Source: Hermodice carunculata
Lineage: Eukaryota > Annelida > Polychaeta > Eunicida > Amphinomidae
Direction of reading: 5' to 3'
NCBI GenBank assembly: GCA_964020975.1
Contig: OZ026630.1
Coordinates: forward strand, 24,210,739-24,274,738
Length of the DNA stretch: 64,000 nucleotides
Position 1 is the stretch's first letter. Each line of letters opens with the position of its first letter. A model generated the notes under the pieces. The model did no database searches and had not been told where the DNA came from. It saw only the letters and a program-made list of their open reading frames with translations. The position numbers were made by a program, and so were the translations under genes. Positions 36,025 to 46,930 of the stretch are shown here, one piece after another.

Positions 36025-37660
36025 CAGGGGTCACATTAAGGATTTTTCAGTATGAGTCCTTTGGACCCATCTTTCTCCATTTTCGGGAAAAATAGTGCGT
36101 CCATGAACTGAATCGATGGGTCCAGTCTAAAATTGTGCAAACTGGACTTCATTTGATGTAATTTGTTAATTGATTTTATTTGGTATCATTAACATATATC
36201 ACAATGATAAATAAAGAAAACATGCAGGTAACTTAAGCCTAGAAACGAACATAACATAGGGTCTGTATGCTCACGTAGGTAACTCATTATTATTAAATTT
36301 AAGATTGAATAAAAAGTTACCAATATGCCAACTTGATGTAAAAGGGTCTAAAAGTTGTTGACGGTACCAAGGATGGATTCAATCTACCCAGGAACCTGCT
36401 ATTACGACTAAGTCTAAAGCACATCCCTGGTCTACCAAAAAATGGTTGTGAATGGGGCTTAACCCCTAGCACGCTGCCACTGTGCCAGTATCTGGTGTTG
36501 TACACCGTGTGCTACCGGACAGTTTTTTTTAACTCGCTTGCACAACAAACGGCATGCGTGATTGAACATGCCTGGGCTCTGTTATTTTTGCGATTGATTC
36601 CACGTGATGAAATTGTCAGAAATTATATGATTTATATTTCTGTGCACTTTCTACTTCAATATACCTTAAAAATTTGATACCGTAGGCGGTGTTAAGAGTC
36701 TGATCTTAAGTGCGGTCACTTTTTTCACCAAGCAACACGGTAGGTCTACAAGCCGTGCAACACACAAGAGAGTGGACACAGCCTGTCACGGGCATGCAAC
36801 CAGGCATGGTTTTCCGCTGTACATTTTTCCAGCCTTCAATCATAAATTTTTTGAATTCCTATCTTGTTCTGCCATACAGATTTGTTCCATTCAAACATTT
36901 CAATGAAATCAAAACAACAAATTTTGTTTAAAAAAACATCAATAACCACGTGATCCATCAGAGACAGTGATGAACAACATCGTGTTATAGTTACACTGTC
37001 AGGCCGGCTGATGCAAAATTTCGCTTCGTCCACGTGTAACCTTGCGATGACTAATCTGCGTATTTTCCTTGCCGTCCGTAATGAATTTTCACTCGTGCCT
37101 TTATCTTGGTCTAGATTTTTTGCGATGGAAGTCTTCTTGGTGAAAATATGATTTGAAAATTTAACATCTTAGTCCAATAATCTTTGCGTAATACGACTTG
37201 AACCTTCCCAACATTGCAGACATGAGACAAGCACATGGGGAACAACGATTTTGATTGGACAGTGAGCGGAACGTGATCAAATCCACCCAATGAGGAGCCT
37301 GGAAGTGCTTTCAGCATTTATAATGAGGTGGAGTGACGTCCATCCGTTCCCATTGTGGCAAATTTTTGGAGGGATACCCCAGGAATATTTTTTCTAAGCA
37401 AAAAAGAGAGCTTGTTACAGAGAAAGACGAACATCAGAGGATTCCATCAGTATAATAAATAATCATGAGATTGATAATGGTCGATACAAAACACCATGAC
37501 CGCTTGGGGTAATTTTTACAGTTGTATCTTTCAAAAATGCACCGCATTTTTTTGCGTGTGTCCACAGAGACGCAAAATGGCAATGATTTATTAATTTCCA
37601 GGCGTCATTTCTTTATTTTTTGCGTCTATGACGCAGGACGCAAGCTTAATGTGACCCCTG
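36025..37660. mobile_element. hAT-like non-autonomous transposon, 1.64 kb, perfect TIRs and 5-bp target duplication
   Basis: Both ends carry CAGGGGTCACATTAAG as a perfect 16-bp inverted repeat (36025-36040 and 37645-37660). GTCAG flanks it on both sides (36020-36024 and 37661-37665). CAGGG termini are typical of hAT. A 5-bp duplication matches the smaller element at 31100. No open frame for a transposase is seen, only short ones. Its right half (36690-37515) matches the interior of the element at 62492-63922. The perfect TIRs argue for a fairly recent insertion. Confidence 0.82.
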
Positions 37661-38559
37661 GTCAGTCTGAACCTTTAAGGTCACTCATGGTCAACAAATC
37701 TTAACAATACCAAAAGAAGCCTGACTTTCCTGTCAGAAGGCAAGGGTAACCATGGACCCAAGATTCATCATAACCAATTGCAAGATACTGCAGACTCCCT
37801 GCTATCCCTGTTGTAACAATGCTAACATGCATATTTACCTTTACCGATTTTTCCCAATTTTGCAAATTTGTTGAAAATCAGAAAATTACAGCAACATCAT
37901 GTAGTGTATAAATGTGGTCTAGATTCAGTCCAGGTACATTCCCAATAATTTTGGTGAGAATCCAACATACAGTTTGGAAGTTGGAAAAAACACAAAATGT
38001 GCACAAATGTGTAAAATATACAAACAGAATGTACAGCTATGTGCAAGTTAAGTGACAATGATTCTCAAAAAGTGTCCCTAAAATCACTGCAGAGTAGCCG
38101 TTAGCACCAACTTGGTAGAGACCCATCAAATGTACATTCTCATCTGGTTTAAAGTGAATCTGACAGTTAGTTTCGAAGGAGTCAAAAATATGAATTACAG
38201 AGGTGCCAAGTTGGAAGCATTCCATGTAGGGAGATTTCCCTACTTGGAGTGATTGGAGTAGGCAGACATTATGCGTTGGGGAGGGTGCCCGGAGGGGGTG
38301 TACCCGCTCCCACAGGCGGCATCAAATTTTTTTGGAAAAAACAACGCAAAATGGTGTCATTTCCTGCATTTTGAACATAAAATTTCTAATTGAGGGTACC
38401 TCCTTGAACCACTATTTTAGTGAAATAAATAAACGAAAAAGACATTTTTGTTTCAGGATATATACCTGAAGTGAAATATTTTAACGATTGTACATTTCAT
38501 GTCTGCTATCACAATAACCCTTGGTTACGGCCTTTCTTTTATGTAAATCTGTATGTGTC

Positions 38560-38672
38560 CAACAGACAGGAGAATATCCATTAAACTAGAAGCCCAACAG
38601 TGATTGCAAATCCCTCAGCCAGGACCGACAGACAGACGGATGGACGCCTAGGTGATGACAATACCCCTCCAG
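38560..38672 (+). repeat. Pearl-like element end (GACAGACAGACGG tract)
   Basis: GACAGACAGACGGATGGACG followed by GTGATGACAATACCCCTCC, the terminal tract of this family. It stands directly before a second array with the same start, as if two elements abut. Confidence 0.5.
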
Positions 38673-39266
38673 TAGGTCAAGGTTACTTCTGTTTGACCTA
38701 ATGACAAAGGCTTGGGGGAAAATGCAATGAGTAGAGATATCAAAGCAAGCCCTTTTTTCTTCAATGCAGCACTGTGACCTAAATATGTGACCCAGTGACC
38801 TAGTTTTCACTAGGTATCTGAGGCATCCTTAGGACCAACTGTCATTACTACTTGGTGCAGCTACAATGAGTAATTTAATATTTTAAGATATCATGGTATG
38901 GCCATTTTTCTTCAATGCAGCACTGTGAGCTAAATATGTGACCCAGTGACCTAGTTTTCAATAGGCATATTGGGCATTCTGAGGACCAACTGTCATAAAT
39001 GATTGACAAAGTTTCATCTTTTTTTATATTGGGTTCATGCCGTTTTTTTCTGCAATGTAGTACTGTGACCTAAAAATAAGACCTAGTGACCAACTTTTCA
39101 ACAGGCATGTGAAGCACCTCAATGACCCCCTGTGATAAAAATTGGGTCTCTGTAAATTGAGTATTTTTGGAGATATAGTGTTAACAAGGTATGAACGGAC
39201 AGATGGACAGAGGGACGGATGCGTAGGTGATGACAATACCCCTTCGGCCTTTTGGGCCGAGGGGTA
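38673..39266 (+). repeat. Pearl-like tandem array, about 150-bp unit, ending in a strong hairpin
   Basis: Units carry CTTCAATGCAGCACTGTGAC, CTAAATATGTGACCCAGTGA and CCTAGTTTTCAATAGGCAT, with starts near 38756, 38908 and 39047. The end is a GGACAGATGGACAGAGGGAC tract, GACAATACC, and a hairpin at 39239-39264 (CCCCTTCGGCC / GGCCGAGGGG around TTTTG), then TAAAAA. The same family lies at 41290-42125, on the other side of the ADAM10 prodomain exon. Confidence 0.75.
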
Positions 39267-40127
39267 AAAACAGTATCTGTGAACAGGCTAATGACCATTA
39301 TTAATTGCTCAATAGTTTGGACACATTTTTTCCCCAAATTCACGTTTTAATTATGTGCTTTTTTCAGTCATTATTTGGTATCACTGGGAGCTATTAATTC
39401 TATGTCGGGAGGTTGGGAGCACTAGTCAAATTGGCTAAAAAAAATAGCAAAATCTCCTGACACGTCAGGAGGTTTGTCAGCTCTGGAATTACTAAATTGC
39501 AATCCCCATTGACTTAAATTGTAATTAACAGCATGCATTAACCAACAATTACCTGAATTGAAAAAAATGTTTAAAAAATTAGGAATATGTTTCCACACAT
39601 TTCACACTGTATTTTCATATTATATTTTGCTCTGATGGTAGACCACATGTCTTGAAAGACCACTGTACTCCATTCCAATGGCTGGAGGCAAATGGACTTA
39701 ATTAAAGCACTGGATAAAAACCTAGCATGACCTGACATGAAACCTTGACATATTTAAGGAAATACACGGAGTCTCATAAATGTAAAAGCATTACACAGTA
39801 CTTACCTTCTAATTAAGTATGCCCCTAATGCTAGCAAAAGTGGACTGATATTGAAGCAGGTCAACAGGCAAATTTCTCATAGAAATAGACACAAGTGTCA
39901 GTGAATGAGTAGTCTTTAAAAAATCTGTCTTTGAGAAGAGGTGGTCTTCAGGGTAGGTACATGTACCACACTATACTGAAGTCAGGATACTGACAACTAT
40001 CAGAGCAATACAGCACTTGAGTGAGCAGAAACCTTCTGACATATTTTATGAACTGTTATACTTTAATATCACATGCAGTTTGTGGCAATGATAAAAGCAC
40101 TGGGTGAAGACAATAATGCCTACTTAC

Positions 40128-40628
40128 CAATTTTGCTATATATCTGATTGATGCCCTGTACATGCTGGGTGAGTTGTTCTATCACAGTTTCCTCATGGTT
40201 GTGAAAATGCCTGTAGAATAAATGATCCGCCTGCACGTACAAAGGGCACGTGGTTTTGGATGGATCAATTGCCCTCCTATGGTAATGTCTCATGTATTTT
40301 TCCTTTGCACTATCACTATAAACTCCAAAGTCTTCCATACTACTTCGCCTGTATCGTTGATGAATCCTACTATGTGTTTTATTATTTCTCCTGGACCACT
40401 CTTTTTGTAAATTATATAATTTTCGATGTAATTCATCAGACTTGCATAGGCTGGCATTAAGGTCCATGCGAATGTCTGAGCTTTTGTATATCACAGAATG
40501 AAATGCTTGTGGATTGTCAAAGAAATGTTTTGAACGCTCTATAGAATATTGGTCATCCATGGTATTAATTTTTCCTTCAAAGAGTCCTTCGCTAGTGACT
40601 ACTCCATGGATGCTGGAAAGGGGCTCAC
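40128..40628 (-). CDS. ADAM10: ADAM10/Kuzbanian-like metalloprotease, prodomain exon (internal)
   Basis: Internal exon of a membrane-anchored zinc metalloprotease that sheds Notch, Notch ligands and other surface proteins. It is 501 nt long, bounded by a ttttgcag acceptor and a GTAAGT donor. It opens with two bases of a split Gly codon and ends with one base of a split Asp codon. The translation follows ADAM10 collinearly: GEPLSSIHGVV...GLFEGKI (human GSVIDGRFEG), then AFHSVIYKSSDI (human PFHSVIYHEDDI), then TTCPLYVQADHLFYRHF (human NTCQLYIQTDHLFFKYY), then HVQGINQIYSKI. A canonical furin site RYRR/S lies about two thirds of the way along. A second basic site, HYHRR/A, lies closer to the mature sequence, near where human ADAM10 has RKKR. 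Which site is cut is inference. The stretch between the two sites is longer than in vertebrates. The upstream exon(s), with signal peptide and start codon, were not found. Arrays of one repeat family flank this exon on both sides. Confidence 0.93.
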
Positions 40629-40749
40629 CTGCAAAAGAAAACATTTAAAATGAGAAACATAATTTGAAGTGTCAAAAATGCCAATACATCAGGTACAACA
40701 TCAATGTTTTCACTCATTCATTTATCAAAATGTAAATGAATAAATAGAT

Positions 40750-40811
40750 AAAGAAAGAAAGAAAGAAAGAAAACTGAATTGAAATAAAATAAAATAAAAT
40801 AAAATAAAATA
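40750..40811. repeat. Microsatellites (GAAA)n and (AAAAT)n
   Basis: Two adjoining simple repeats, AAAG units then AAAAT/AATAA units, just upstream of the prodomain exon acceptor. Confidence 0.93.
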
Positions 40812-41289
40812 ACTGTACTATACATTGCACATAGTAATCAGACAACTGACCAGACAAGACAGGAATTAATCCTTAAATCATATAATTTTATCCGTAAAAT
40901 ATCAATAAAATACTATTTAAATGTTAAGTTCATCAGATGATCTACTCAAACAGACTGCATGTTTTTTTTTCGATGCATTTCACGACAGGGTGTGATGTGA
41001 TATTCAGCAAATCAATTGGTATTATAATGCTCCTTGGTGGTTTTTTTCTGTTTTTTTGTTTTTGTTTTCTATTCATTTCTGTACATGTATGTAATGCATG
41101 CTGCACATGTCTATCTTTTATGTAGGACATAGGATATGATGATGGTGTACCGATGCATTTTTAATGCAGATTTTGCACATAGATCTGATCTCATGGTCTG
41201 ATGGTCATGTAGACTTAGATGTAGTGCCATCACGACTGAGTTTGTATTTCTTGCCATGGTCCCCAGAGGACACTTTATGCAATAAACAT

Positions 41290-42125
41290 ATTATAACTAG
41301 AAACCGAGGTGACGATAATACCCCTCCAGTAGGTCAGGCTACTTCTGTTTAACCTAATGACAGAGCTTTGGTGCAAATGCAATCAGCAGAAATATCATGC
41401 CAAGGCCATTTTTCTTCAATGCAGCACTGTGACCTAAATATGTGACCCAGTGACCTAGTTTTCAATAGGAATCTGGAGCATCCTTAGACCCAACTATCAT
41501 AAATATAAGTGATGAAGCTACATTCAATATTTTTTCAGATATTGTCTTAACTGTGTTTTTTTCTTCAATGCAGTACTGTGACCTAAATATCTGACCTAGT
41601 GACCTAATTTTCAATAGGCACCTGAAGCACCTCAATGGCCTTCTGTGATAAAAAAATTGGTCTCTGTATAAATTAAGTGAGTACTTCTGGAGATATGATG
41701 TGGCAAAGCCATTTTTCTTCAATGCAGCAGTGACCTAAGTATGTGACCCAGTGACCTACTTTGTACTAGGTGTCTGAAGCATCTTAGGACCAACTGTCAT
41801 AAATAATTGGTGCAGCTACAATTAATAATTTAATATTTGAAGATACCATGGTATGGCTTTTTCTCTTCAATGCAGCACTGTGACTTAAATATATGTCACC
41901 CAGTGACCTAGTTTTCAATAGGCATCTGGGGCATCCTTAGGTCCAACTATCCTAAATAATTGATGAAGCCACATTAAATATTTTTTCAGATATTGTGTTA
42001 ATGCCGTTTTATTTTTTTTGCAATGTAGTACTGTAACTTAAAAATGAAACCTAGTGACCTACTTTTCAATAGGCACCTGAAGCACCTCAATAGCCCCCAT
42101 GTGATAAAAATTTGGTCTCTGTAAA
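41290..42125 (+). repeat. Pearl-like tandem array, same family as 38673-39266
   Basis: It opens with GTGACGATAATACCCCTCCA and GTAGGTCAGGCTACTTCTG, matching 38650-38700, then repeats CTTCAATGCAGCACTGTGAC and CCAGTGACCTAGTTTTCAAT at about 150-bp spacing, roughly five times. No hairpin terminus is seen at its right end, so it is truncated. Confidence 0.72.
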
Positions 42126-43437
42126 GTGAGCCATTTCTTTGTGTTCTCCAAGTAAAGGTAAGAAGTCACTTAAATTACAATGATTGACATCAAATCTGAC
42201 CAATGAAATGAGTTGAAATGCACTCTGTGATAATGATTTGTCCTTTCTGTAGTTATGTAATTTCACAATAACCCGACACAAGCCTGCAATGTAAATCCGT
42301 GTACACAGGTAAGAATGGACCACACAGTGACCAACTGAATAAGAATGTTGACGATAACTTTTTACAGGAGTGGATAGTGACCTGTGAGGTACATGTCTCT
42401 TTCCCTTGATCAGAGATCCAAAATACATGTACTAAGTGTATCTAAATCTAAATACACAAATTCAGATCCATGACTTTGCCTGTCAAGATTGTTTTAAGTT
42501 CTGATCAAAACACTGCTTGAACTATTAGCTGTGTCATAAGGAAAGTGTTCTTAGCAGGCTTAGAGAAGGGAAATAGACTTTTTTTATTGGTTGATACAGT
42601 GGTCGCATCAATTATTAGGTTTTAAACTGCTGGTGCATCCAAGGGGAAGCTATTATGCAAGAAGTTCCTTGTTAGTTCCATATTCAAGTTCAATGTGGTT
42701 TCCAAGATTGTTAAATAACAGGAAGTTCAAAGCATGAACGAATGTTACTCTCCTTAAATCGTGTACTAACCATGCCACTAGTAGTCACTTGTGCTTGAGT
42801 CATAATGAAAAACAAACCACTCTGCACTTTGTGCATCATGGTTTCTTATTCCGTCTGACATAAGAATTCACTCCTACTCATGGTGTCTCTTTTTTACACT
42901 CCCACTACAGCCACTGGACCACTATGTATTTTGCTGCCAGTAGTGGTATTTTAATGTAATTGTTGCTTTACCATAATATGGCCCACTCATAGGGCCATAA
43001 TACATGTGAGAAAATATTCCTGAAATATTTTAATACATACACTCTATTTTACCATGATAAATGCATATAATCAATTTACTCCATTAAATCCATCCAGTCC
43101 TGCATCATTTATACCATACTTTAGCTATTACAAACATGACGAATATAGCTGTGCTAAAATTACTCACTAGCAAATTCTATGGAAATCGACATTAAGACAC
43201 GTCACATCAATTAAATAATTAATGCACAAAGTGACCAGACAGAGACACACACTGATGGATCTATGTGTGGTACATGTACATCATTTTGCCAACTTGCAAT
43301 AAATAATATACAATGACAGTATTTCCGTTAATATACATTATGAAAGAAAATGTATAATTTTTTCCTACTTTGGCATCTGGATTTATTGTCATCTGGAAAA
43401 ATACTAACCCTTCATTACATACATGGGGTGTACATGT
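42126..43437. other. No gene recognised
   Basis: Upstream flank of the prodomain exon, where a further ADAM10 5' exon could lie. None was seen on the minus strand. Confidence 0.45.
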
Positions 43438-46400
43438 ATACCCTTACACATTAGAAGTGTTGGGATTATGCTGGTTTTTTGTTGCATTTCTGTCAGGTAT
43501 GTCGGGATCATAGTGGTTTTTGCTGGGTAAAAACATTTTCTTGATGTCAGGCTTTTGGTGGGTACACTGGATTTTGCTGGGTAAACATGTAAGGTTTACG
43601 CTGGACATGTAGGATAATGTCAGGATCAGACTGATTTTTGCCAGGTAGAAAAATTAAGTGAATAATATTTGATGCTGGGCATAGATATGACAGGCTCTCA
43701 TTCTGTAAGGAAATGATGTGATCTCAACAATGAAACAACATCAATGCTGAAGAATGTTGGGCATCTGACCCATGATGCTTTGCATTCCTTCCCATCATGC
43801 TTTGAATTTTCAATTTTAAAGCAGCCATACTGCAACAAGTGAATGTGTGATTTCTGGCCTGTTGAAATTATTAGTAATCTAGTAATTTAGATATTTGGCA
43901 GACTTTCAGGACAAACCAGGTAAGAGAAGTTTGTTGGCAATCATACCAGTAAGTTTGTTGATTATATCATTCTGTACACATTATATTTTCATTTATTGGC
44001 TATTGTATATTTTCATCTTTGCAAACTAGACAGCAGAAGGTTAGGGATAGAGGAAATGGAGGCTGGTACGAGTGGAAGCTATTTTACAGAATGTTCGCTG
44101 GGTAGAGGCCCAGTGCAGTCCAGCAGAATCCTCACATTTGCATTCTGCTGGGTCAAGGCCCAGCAGATTCTAGCGAGATCCCAACATTAAATCTACTGGG
44201 TCTGGCAAATTCCATAAAAGATCCCGACATACACAGTCTGCTGGTTTGAGACACAGTGAATTCCATCAAGATCCCGACACATACGGTCTGCTGGGTCAAG
44301 GCCTGGTGGATCATACTGGTGACATTCTTTCAAAACTAGGGACAAGAATTAGTATTTTCCATTCATTATTAATTTCCCTGTGGAACTCTCACATTGCTGA
44401 TGCACAGTTTCATGATGCATGTAAGTACTTCAGCTCATGTAAACAATGCATTTGAATTCTGTTCCAGATGTACCAAAACCCCTAAGATGACCCCTGCAGG
44501 AAAATGACCATGCTTATCATATTAACTAGTATTTAAATACAGTAGTGCCTGTCTTGAACGACCCCTCCTATGAGCCACCACCTGCTTTGAACGACCACAT
44601 TTGGTCGCCAAAGTTGTTTTTCTTTAATGATTTACCTCTTATGAATGACCACCTGTCAAACGCGACCAGCAACCATGCAAAATGAACCGATTTTGCGACC
44701 ACGTAACACAAATTTAAGCCATATCCGGGCACCACACCTCGAGTCTGCCAACGAAATACATGCATGCAACTCATCCATTGTTATAAAATTTACATGGTTC
44801 TTGTCAAATTTATTGAGTGCAAGCAATAAAGGATTTCTTTCTAGGGTAAATTTCCTTAAAAAACTTTTTAATTTGATCAATCAGTATCTGTTCCTCCTCA
44901 CGAGTGTAAGATCTTTCCATTTATTTATATTTTTACAAGGGCAGTGAATGTGGCTTACTACATATATCGGGCCTCTCCATAGTGGATCTCGGCTGAAGAG
45001 GATTTCAACCATCTTATTTCTTTCTCTTTCTCTGTATGCTGGGACATTATGGCTTGTTTTCTGAGCTAAACTTCATAATAGTCCACAGAAATTCACTTGT
45101 GATGGGAACTTCATAGCTCCCACTCAGCTCCTGCTCGTTCACATTATCCATCTTGGAATGCTTGAAATCTGAATGCACGACGGAGGTTGCCGGAAGCGTC
45201 CCGAACAATCTTCGTTGTTTACCGGAGCCACATGGTCACAACTTTTTTTGCATGCGAAACCTAACCTAACTGTGGAAAATAAGCGGAAAGCCCAGAAATA
45301 TTATTATTTAGTATTCTCATTTCCAATTGAACCATGTTTGATGATACTATATTTTATAAAATTAACAATGAAAACTTTCGCTAGATCAAAATCAGTTGGA
45401 ACCCCAATCAAACACGTGCTTGCCTGCTTGAGCACGTGCGACAGACACTGACGAAGTGCATGCCAGATCCATTTTTCCCACGGTCCAGAACGAGGTCAAC
45501 ATGGCGCCCAAAACACACGTGGTGGCAATGGGAAAATACCGAGTCTTATTTTGATACATAACTTATGAATTACGGTGAGTTAGGCTGCACTGAATGTGTA
45601 GAATAAAGTTAAGACAATGAGTAATGCCGTCAAAACATTTTTATGACAGTTTAAGCTGGTTACTTTGCAAGCGAAGGCTCTGTACCCGGCGATGTATCGG
45701 GCCCATTGAGCGTAATGGGAAAATGACAAAGCTCAAGACCGGCAAATATTTTCAAGTTGCAAAACATTTTCAAGTTGCAAAACACATCTTTCAGCACCCA
45801 GAAAAGAGTTCTTTATTGAAATAAAGATTTTTAAGGGTTGTAATTGTTAAATTTGATAAATGATAATTTCTTTTCAAAGCATATGTAATCGATAATGATG
45901 ACCTGCTGGTGGCAGAAATTTGCATACCTCGCTACCTAATTACAGGGAGGTGGCATACACCTCCCTGCTAATTAGTACCTGGACAAGTCCACCATGGATT
46001 TGAGGTGGTGCATATGCAATTCCTCCAATGAGCGACCACCTGCATTATACGACCGCTTTTTTGTCGGCGCTAGGGATGGTCGCTCAAAAGAGGGACTACT
46101 GTAAACCTTAGGGAATAGAGCACTGATGTTATCTATACCCGAGTTGGCCTTTGGGGATACTCCCAGTTAGGATCGGTAGAATTATTAAAAATGTGTTGCT
46201 AACATGATTCCAGCAAGATCCTGACATACACAGCTTGCAGGGTCAGACCCCTGAAGGGTCCCAACATTTCCCTGCAGATACCTCATAGAAGTAATTTCTG
46301 GGTCTTCACCCAGCAGATTCCCACAAGATCCCAACATAGACAGTCTGCTCGGCAGATTCCAGTGAGATCCTGACAAACATAATCTGCAGGGTTAGAGCCC

Positions 46401-46930
46401 AGCAGAATCAGCAGGATCCTGATATGTCAGGATTTTGCTTAATTCCAATGTTTCCCAGCAGATACCTAGCTGAAGTAATTTGCAGGGCCTTCACCCTGCA
46501 TATTTCAGCAAGATCCCAATATACAGTCCGCTGGGTTGAAGCCTTGCAGATACCAGTGAGATCCAAACATACACACTCTGTTGGTTCAAGGCTTAGTAGT
46601 TACCAGCAAGATACTGATATACACAGTCTGCTGGGTTGAGACCCAGCAGATTCCAGGAAAATCCCAGCATTAAAAATGTGTCTAGCAAAATCAGTGCCAA
46701 GGATCCTTTGCAAATTTTCTAATTTAATGTTAAGATTTAGCTTAATCCGGACACAATCCCAGCATTATTTCCCAGTGAATCCAGCAACCCCCCAACAAAA
46801 TCCAGCAAAAAATTACAACAAAATCCACTAAAACCTATCAGTTTTTACACAGCAAAACCCAACATATGGTGCCCAGGATAACCCAGCAAAAACCAGCAAG
46901 ATCCTGAATTTTGGGTTTTGCAAGGGGTAT
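43438..46930. mobile_element. Foldback-like element with repetitive inverted ends, 3.5 kb including a nested insertion
   Basis: The left end ATACCCTTACACATTAG...TTGGGATTATGCTGGTTTTT is an imperfect inverted partner of the right end (minus strand: ATACCCCTTGCAAAACCC...AGGATCTTGCTGGTTTTTG). Behind both ends lie tandem arrays: GGTTTTTGCTGGGTAAAA-type words on the left, CCCAGCAAAAACCAGCAAG-type words on the right. Both halves then carry a 50-65 bp unit with GATCCCGACATACACAGTCT, GCTGGGTCAAGGCCCAGCAG and ATTCCAGCA, in direct orientation. The unit is itself a palindrome around GGGTCAAGGCCC. No transposase frame was found. Without the inner TA-flanked element the length is about 1.9 kb. Boundaries are approximate. 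Confidence 0.6.
44538..46103. mobile_element. TA-flanked DNA transposon, pogo/Tc1-mariner type, 1.57 kb, nested
   Basis: Left end TACAGTAGTGCCTGTCTTG with GAACGACCCC; right end GGTCGCTCAAAAGAGGGACT ending ACTGTA. The ends are inverted over about 30 bp with TA at the edges, and CGACCACCTG motifs repeat inside each end. The interior has only short open frames (for example 45173-45451 and 45624-45824) that I cannot match to a DDE transposase, so it is probably non-autonomous. CpG-richer words at 45180-45550 (ACATGGCGCCCAAAACACACG) differ from the surroundings. It is inserted between the two halves of the foldback-like element. Confidence 0.7.

Larger units (their letters stand above)
22037..40127 (-). 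other. Giant intron of the ADAM10-like gene (about 18.1 kb)
   Basis: It is bounded by the GTAAGT donor after the prodomain exon and the TTGCAG acceptor before the first catalytic-domain exon. A split Asp codon bridges it, so the two exons are very probably adjacent in the mRNA. Its length comes largely from insertions: three AGGTCA-rich tandem arrays, two hAT-like elements, long CT and CATA tracts, and an unexplained possible plus-strand exon at 28461-28529. These parts are listed separately. Confidence 0.85.

Noticed and set aside
42087-42428. 113-codon minus-strand frame as a possible 5' exon of ADAM10
   Set aside because: No resemblance to the ADAM10 N-terminus and no signal peptide. It partly overlaps the tandem array.
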